This document shows positions 6,306 to 9,123 of a stretch of 9,123 nucleotides of DNA, one piece after another. A program made the position numbers and the translations under genes. Under the pieces are notes generated by a model. That model saw only the letters and a program-made list of their open reading frames with translations, had not been told where the DNA came from and did not search any database. The DNA is from Rhizobacter sp. (GTDB lineage: Bacteria > Pseudomonadota > Gammaproteobacteria > Burkholderiales > Burkholderiaceae_C): contig JANYBE010000084.1 in NCBI GenBank assembly GCA_025360945.1, forward strand, positions 1 to 9,123, given 5' to 3'. Position 1 is the first letter of the stretch; the number at the start of each line of letters is the position of its first letter.

Positions 6306-6692
6306 TCACTCGGCAAAAGCGGGTTTCGTGTCGCGTGAAGGATACCAATAGACCTGACCGTCGCGCTCGAAGGCTTCGATCACGGTCAGTTTGCCGCGTC
6401 CGCACGGCCCGCCGGCGCAGCGGCCGGTCAGCGGCTCGTAGACGGCGCCGTGGATCGAGCACATGATGAATTCGCGGCCGCTGTCGAGGAACTCGCCGTA
6501 CTGCCAGTCCATCTCGGTCGGCACATGCAGGCAGCGGTTAAGGTAGGCGACGATCCGGCCGTCGAAGCGCAGCACGAAGGCACGCGCCGGCTCGCGGTAA
6601 TGCAGCACATCGAAGACGTAGGCGTTGCCCTTCTCGGCCAGTGCATCCGAAGCGCACAGCGGCAGCGGCGACGCCCTGAGGGTCTCATCCAT
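6306..6692 (-). CDS. Rieske [2Fe-2S] ferredoxin-like protein
   Basis: The 128-residue product is a stand-alone Rieske domain. The two cluster-binding boxes are NRCLH (Cys54, His56) and MCSIHG (Cys78, His81), matching C-x-H ... C-x2-H with a 21-residue gap. The second box continues into YEPLTGRCAGGPCGRGKL, as in small Rieske ferredoxins of oxygenase systems. No transmembrane or catalytic domain is fused, so it would be a soluble electron carrier. Its partner is not shown here. The ATG at 6692 overlaps the end of the HAD gene by 8 bases; the frame extends 29 codons further, but only as an antisense-like Arg/Ser-rich stretch. This position, between a HAD phosphatase and sppA behind rluC, is a familiar Burkholderiales arrangement as I remember it. 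Confidence 0.93.
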   Translation of the reverse strand: MDETLRASPLPLCASDALAEKGNAYVFDVLHYREPARAFVLRFDGRIVAYLNRCLHVPTEMDWQYGEFLDSGREFIMCSIHGAVYEPLTGRCAGGPCGRGKLTVIEAFERDGQVYWYPSRDTKPAFAE

Positions 6693-7347
6693 GACGCACC
6701 AGCCAGTCGTGCAGGTCGGCCATCGAATGCGCGACATGCCGGGTCGGGAAGGCCTCGAACGTGCCGTGCTCGTGCGCACCGTAGCTCACACCGACGCTGG
6801 CCACGCCGGCGTTCAGCGCGAGCTGCAGGTCGTGCGTCGTGTCACCGATCATCAGCGTGCGCTCGGGCGCCATCTGCAGCTCGTCCATCAATTCGAACAG
6901 CATGCGCGGGTCGGGCTTGGACGCGGTCTCGTCGGCGGTGCGTGTCGCGTCGAAGATCCCGCGCAACGCCGAAGTTTTCAACGCATCGTCCAGCCCGCGA
7001 CGCGACTTGCCGGTCGCCACCGCGAGCAGATGGCCGCGCGCCTTCAGCGCTTCGAGCATCGCCAGCGTTCCGTCGAAGAACATGAGCTCGTGCTGGCGCG
7101 CGACATAGTGGTGTCGGTAGCGCGCACCCAGCTCGGGGTAACGCTCGCGCGGCAGACCGGGCGCCGCGTGCTGCAGCGCTTCGACCAGGCCCATGCCGAT
7201 CACGTAGCTGGCCTGCGCGTCGGTCGGCATGGCCACGCCCAGATCGACGCACGCGGCCTGAATGCAGCGCGTGATCAGCGCGGTCGAATCGAACAGCGTA
7301 CCGTCCCAGTCGAAGATAACGAGGTCGAAAATCCGCGAGGAGCTCAT
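6685..7347 (-). CDS. HAD superfamily subfamily IA hydrolase (phosphoglycolate phosphatase-like)
   Basis: The 220-residue product has all four HAD motifs. Motif I is FDWDGTLFDS, with the nucleophile Asp13 and acid/base Asp15. Motif II is in LLAVATGKSRRGLD (Thr/Gly). Motif III is the Lys in ASKPDPRML, and motif IV is the acidic pair in MIGDTTHDLQLA. The cap helices between motifs I and II place it in subfamily IA, with Gph-like proteins. It probably removes phosphate from a small metabolite; the exact substrate cannot be read. I chose the ATG at 7347 because it overlaps the rluC stop as ATGA, a typical coupling signal. An ATG at 7380 would add 11 residues overlapping rluC and is not needed. In the operon it lies between rluC and the Rieske gene. 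Confidence 0.92.
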   Translation of the reverse strand: MSSSRIFDLVIFDWDGTLFDSTALITRCIQAACVDLGVAMPTDAQASYVIGMGLVEALQHAAPGLPRERYPELGARYRHHYVARQHELMFFDGTLAMLEALKARGHLLAVATGKSRRGLDDALKTSALRGIFDATRTADETASKPDPRMLFELMDELQMAPERTLMIGDTTHDLQLALNAGVASVGVSYGAHEHGTFEAFPTRHVAHSMADLHDWLVRHG

Positions 7348-8393
7348 GAGGGCGCGAGCGCGTGAATCAAGGCTTCGCATTCTGCCGGCAAGGGCGCGGC
7401 GAGCTGGATCACCTCGCCACTCGCAGGGTGCGTGAAACGCAGGTGACCGGCGTGCAGGAACATGCGGTCGAAGCCGGTACGTCGTGCGATGGTCTTGTTG
7501 AGCGCGAAGTCGCCATACTTCTCGTCACCGACGATGGCGTGGCCCTCGTGCGTGAGATGAACGCGGATCTGGTGCGTGCGGCCGGTCTTGATCGTCACGT
7601 CGAGCAAGGTATAGCCCTTGAGCTGGCGGGCCACCTTCACCAGCGTGATCGAGCGTTTGCCCGCGTCGTGCTCGTCGTCGACCGCACGCACACGGCGCTC
7701 GCCCTCGCCGGTCAGGTACTTGTGCAGCGCTACGTCGATGACCTTGCGGCTCCCCGGCCACTCGCCGATCACCAGCGCCGCGTAGGTCTTGCCGATGACC
7801 TTCTCGCCTGAATGCGCGCGCAGCTGGTCTTGCAGCGCGACCAGAGCCGAGCGCTTCTTCGCGATCAGCAGCAGTCCCGAGGTTTCCTTGTCGAGCCGGT
7901 GCACCAGTTCCAGAAACTTCGCCGTCGGCCGCGCTTGACGCAGCTGCTCGATCACACCGAAGCTCACGCCGCTGCCGCCATGCACCGCAACGCCGGCGGG
8001 CTTGTCGATCACCAGCAGGTGCTCGTCCTCGAACACGACGGCGAATTCGCGCGCCGGTGCCGCTCGCGCGTCGACCTTCTCGGCCACCCGCACGGGCGGG
8101 ATGCGCACCTCGTCGCCGAGTGCCAGTCGAGTGTCGGCGCCGGCCCTGCCCTTGTTGACCCGCACCTCGCCGGAACGAATCACCCGGTACACGTGGGTCT
8201 TGGGCACGCCCTTGAGCAGCTTGACAAGAAAGTTGTCGAGCCGCTGACCCTCGGAGGACTCGTCGATCAGCACGCGGTGCACGGCCGGCGCCGACGTGGC
8301 GCCGGTTGCTCCTGGTTTGGCCCCTATAATGCGTTGCACCACGTTAATGCGATAAGTGTTTGATTCTTCTGAGTTTAGTCTCGGGATCGACAC
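7344..8393 (-). CDS. rluC: Ribosomal large subunit pseudouridine synthase, RluC type
   Basis: The protein has the RluC order of domains: an S4 RNA-binding domain (about 49-100, GQRLDNFLVKLLKGVPKTHV through GDEVRIPPVRVAE) and then the pseudouridine synthase domain. The active-site motif HRLDKETSG is at 165-173, with catalytic Asp168. The KPAGVAVHGGSGVSFGVIE stretch and GRTHQIRVHLTHEGHAI motif also fit. E. coli RluC modifies U955, U2504 and U2580 of 23S rRNA; the same sites are likely here. The start is unsettled. The frame opens with GTG at 8393, and GTGs follow at 8342, 8339 and 8282, none with a convincing Shine-Dalgarno. Similarity to E. coli RluC begins only near residue 40 of the longest version, so the first 37 residues may be untranslated. 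Divergent from rne, as in E. coli, and first gene of a four-gene operon. Confidence 0.93.
   Translation of the reverse strand: MSIPRLNSEESNTYRINVVQRIIGAKPGATGATSAPAVHRVLIDESSEGQRLDNFLVKLLKGVPKTHVYRVIRSGEVRVNKGRAGADTRLALGDEVRIPPVRVAEKVDARAAPAREFAVVFEDEHLLVIDKPAGVAVHGGSGVSFGVIEQLRQARPTAKFLELVHRLDKETSGLLLIAKKRSALVALQDQLRAHSGEKVIGKTYAALVIGEWPGSRKVIDVALHKYLTGEGERRVRAVDDEHDAGKRSITLVKVARQLKGYTLLDVTIKTGRTHQIRVHLTHEGHAIVGDEKYGDFALNKTIARRTGFDRMFLHAGHLRFTHPASGEVIQLAAPLPAECEALIHALAPS
8285..8305. repeat. Perfect 8-bp inverted repeat at the rluC 5' end
   Basis: The arms CCGGCGCC and GGCGCCGG flank the loop GACGT. On the minus strand it falls within the poorly conserved N-terminal extension of RluC (Ala/Thr/Ser-rich), or in its leader if translation starts at the GTG at 8282. 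It could be a regulatory hairpin or simply reflect GC-rich sequence. Confidence 0.4.
8325..8330 (+). promoter_or_regulatory. rne: Possible rne promoter -10 box
   Basis: The perfect consensus TATAAT stands out in this GC-rich DNA and points towards rne. The -35 region is poor: TTGCTC at 8306-8311 leaves only a 13-base spacer. If used, the rne leader would be about 580 bases and would overlap the start of rluC. Confidence 0.3.
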
Positions 8394-8920
8394 CGCAGCC
8401 CGTGGCGGTCGGGGGCATATTGGTTAAAGCGCCCCTGCCACAAGGTGATGCAACGCCTCGATGCAGATGGCGGGCACCGTCCCCAAGTGACGGCGCGGCC
8501 GAACAGCCCGAGGCGGAAGAGCAAACAAAGAACGAGCCCATTCAAAGGTTTTCCACGGCAGGAGATTCAACCGCTCCTGCTTGCGTCCAGCGAACTCCAG
8601 GCGATGCCGATCCCCACCCTCGAACCACGACGCCCCGCGCGTTTGCTGCCCAGGCCAAGAGCCTGCGGCACGGCGAACGCACCCGGCGTGGGTCGCCGGT
8701 GGCCGACATGCGCTGAGTCCGCCGTCACGCACGCGCCAACGCTGCAAATCCAGGTACAGCGGCCGGTCTTCTGACCGCCGCCGAACCCCCGCAGTCCAGG
8801 GCGATACCCCAAAAGCTTCGTTCCCGTTTCTCGTGCATCGAATCGTCGCCGACCGGCCAACCGCCGGGGGCGGCTGTGTGATGTGCGCGGCCATCGAAGG
8901 CCGCGCGAAGGAGTGCACGA
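8394..8920 (+). promoter_or_regulatory. Long 5' leader region of rne with several stem-loops
   Basis: These 527 bases between the rluC frame and rne hold no recognisable gene; the frames crossing it give Arg/Pro-rich antisense products. Plus-strand stem-loops can be seen at 8402-8441 (GTGGC/GCCAC plus GGGG/CCCC), 8558-8580 (GCAGGAG/CTCCTGC, 9-base loop), 8759-8781 (9 bp with one bulged C, loop TTCT), 8861-8873 (CCGCC/GGCGG) and 8885-8906. In E. coli a long structured rne leader lets RNase E degrade its own message. A similar role here is inference; the individual hairpins are not shown to be homologous. Confidence 0.5.
8885..8906 (+). promoter_or_regulatory. Stem-loop next to the rne ribosome binding site
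   Basis: The arms GCGCGGCC and GGCCGCGC pair perfectly over 8 bp around ATCGAA, and a U-G pair can extend the base. One base (8907) separates it from the AAGGAG Shine-Dalgarno at 8908-8913, which is 7 bases from the ATG at 8921. It could control ribosome access or act as an RNase E landing structure. Confidence 0.55.
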
Positions 8921-9123
8921 ATGAAACGCATGCTGATCAACGCGACGCAGCCCGAAGAGCGCCGCCTGGCCATCGTCGATGTCCAAAAGCTGATGGACTT
9001 CGAGACCGAGATCGAAGGCCGCGAACAACGCAAGGGCAACATCTACAAGGCCGTCGTGACGCGCGTCGAGCCTTCGCTCGAAGCCTGCTTCGTCGACTAC
9101 GGCGAAGACCGCCACGGCTTTTT
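8921..9123 (+). CDS. rne: Ribonuclease E, N-terminal part (cut by window edge)
   Basis: The 67 visible residues begin MKRMLINATQPEERRLAIVD and continue through QKLMDFETE, REQRKGNIYKAVVTRVEPSL and EACFVDYGEDRHGF. This is the start of RNase E/G: the RNase H-like fold followed by the S1 domain, where the GNIYKGxVxRVEPSLxAAFVDYG pattern is diagnostic. The form MLINATQ...E.R.A.V, with position next to rluC, fits rne rather than rng. RNase E is the essential single-strand endonuclease of mRNA decay and tRNA/rRNA processing, working at the inner membrane in the degradosome. AAGGAG at 8908-8913 supports the ATG. The catalytic centre and scaffold region lie beyond the window. Confidence 0.95.
   Translation, partial: MKRMLINATQPEERRLAIVDVQKLMDFETEIEGREQRKGNIYKAVVTRVEPSLEACFVDYGEDRHGF

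Noticed and set aside
4686..6338. A 550-codon open frame on the plus strand
   Set aside because: It lies antisense to rdgC and sppA, both with clear family motifs. The product is Arg/Ala/Ser-rich with no recognisable domain, as expected from GC-rich codon bias.
6625..7365. A 246-codon plus-strand frame opposite the HAD and Rieske genes
   Set aside because: It is a His/Arg-rich shadow of two genes that have complete catalytic or cluster-binding motifs.
8424..9115. Minus-strand frames of 164 and 182 codons in the rne leader
   Set aside because: They run antisense into rne and show no domain; stem-loops explain this region better.

Overview
The window looks like a chromosomal segment of a GC-rich betaproteobacterium, most likely Burkholderiales. 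The main reason is the compact gene run rluC - HAD phosphatase - Rieske protein - S49 peptidase placed divergently from rne, together with a urease accessory gene (ureG) and rdgC. The assignment rests on gene content and protein style, not on a database search.

Layout, left to right. Positions 1-299 (minus) hold the N-terminal part of a periplasmic amino-acid-type ABC transporter binding protein. Positions 300 to about 3520 look like an inserted accessory segment. It opens with a decayed tyrosine-integrase fragment (about 339-502). A minus-strand unit follows, reading from right to left: a 220-aa protein resembling a shortened, catalytically dead Mutator/IS256-type transposase (2217-2879), a FecI-like ECF sigma factor (1730-2209) and a FecR-like anti-sigma protein (600-1727). 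The gaps between them are only 7 and 2 bases. A small XRE-family regulator (3020-3301) is transcribed away from this unit. The 140-base divergent intergenic region contains three inverted repeats with 6-base spacers, and the strongest ends at the base before the XRE start codon. After the XRE gene comes a decayed stretch ending in the 3' part of a small Cys-containing protein gene (about 3519-3707).

Core genes resume with ureG (3716-4363, plus). A perfect 19-base palindrome abuts its start codon, and no ureF precedes it. rdgC (4373-5278, minus) converges on ureG with 9 bases between them. A minus-strand operon of rluC, HAD hydrolase, Rieske protein and SppA-like peptidase (8393 down to 5334) ends in an intrinsic terminator at 5301-5323. 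The last roughly 530 bases before rne (start 8921, cut by the window end) form a long leader with several stem-loops; the last is a perfect 8-bp stem two bases from the end-adjacent Shine-Dalgarno.

How the genes may work together. The XRE / dead-transposase / ECF sigma / FecR group reads as one regulatory module: a DNA-binding regulator next to a sigma/anti-sigma switch preceded by a possibly domesticated transposase. No TonB-dependent receptor is next to it, so its signal is unknown. The rluC operon and rne follow the familiar divergent arrangement joining rRNA pseudouridylation and RNA turnover. The long rne leader would fit autoregulation by RNase E, but that is inference from the enterobacterial case.
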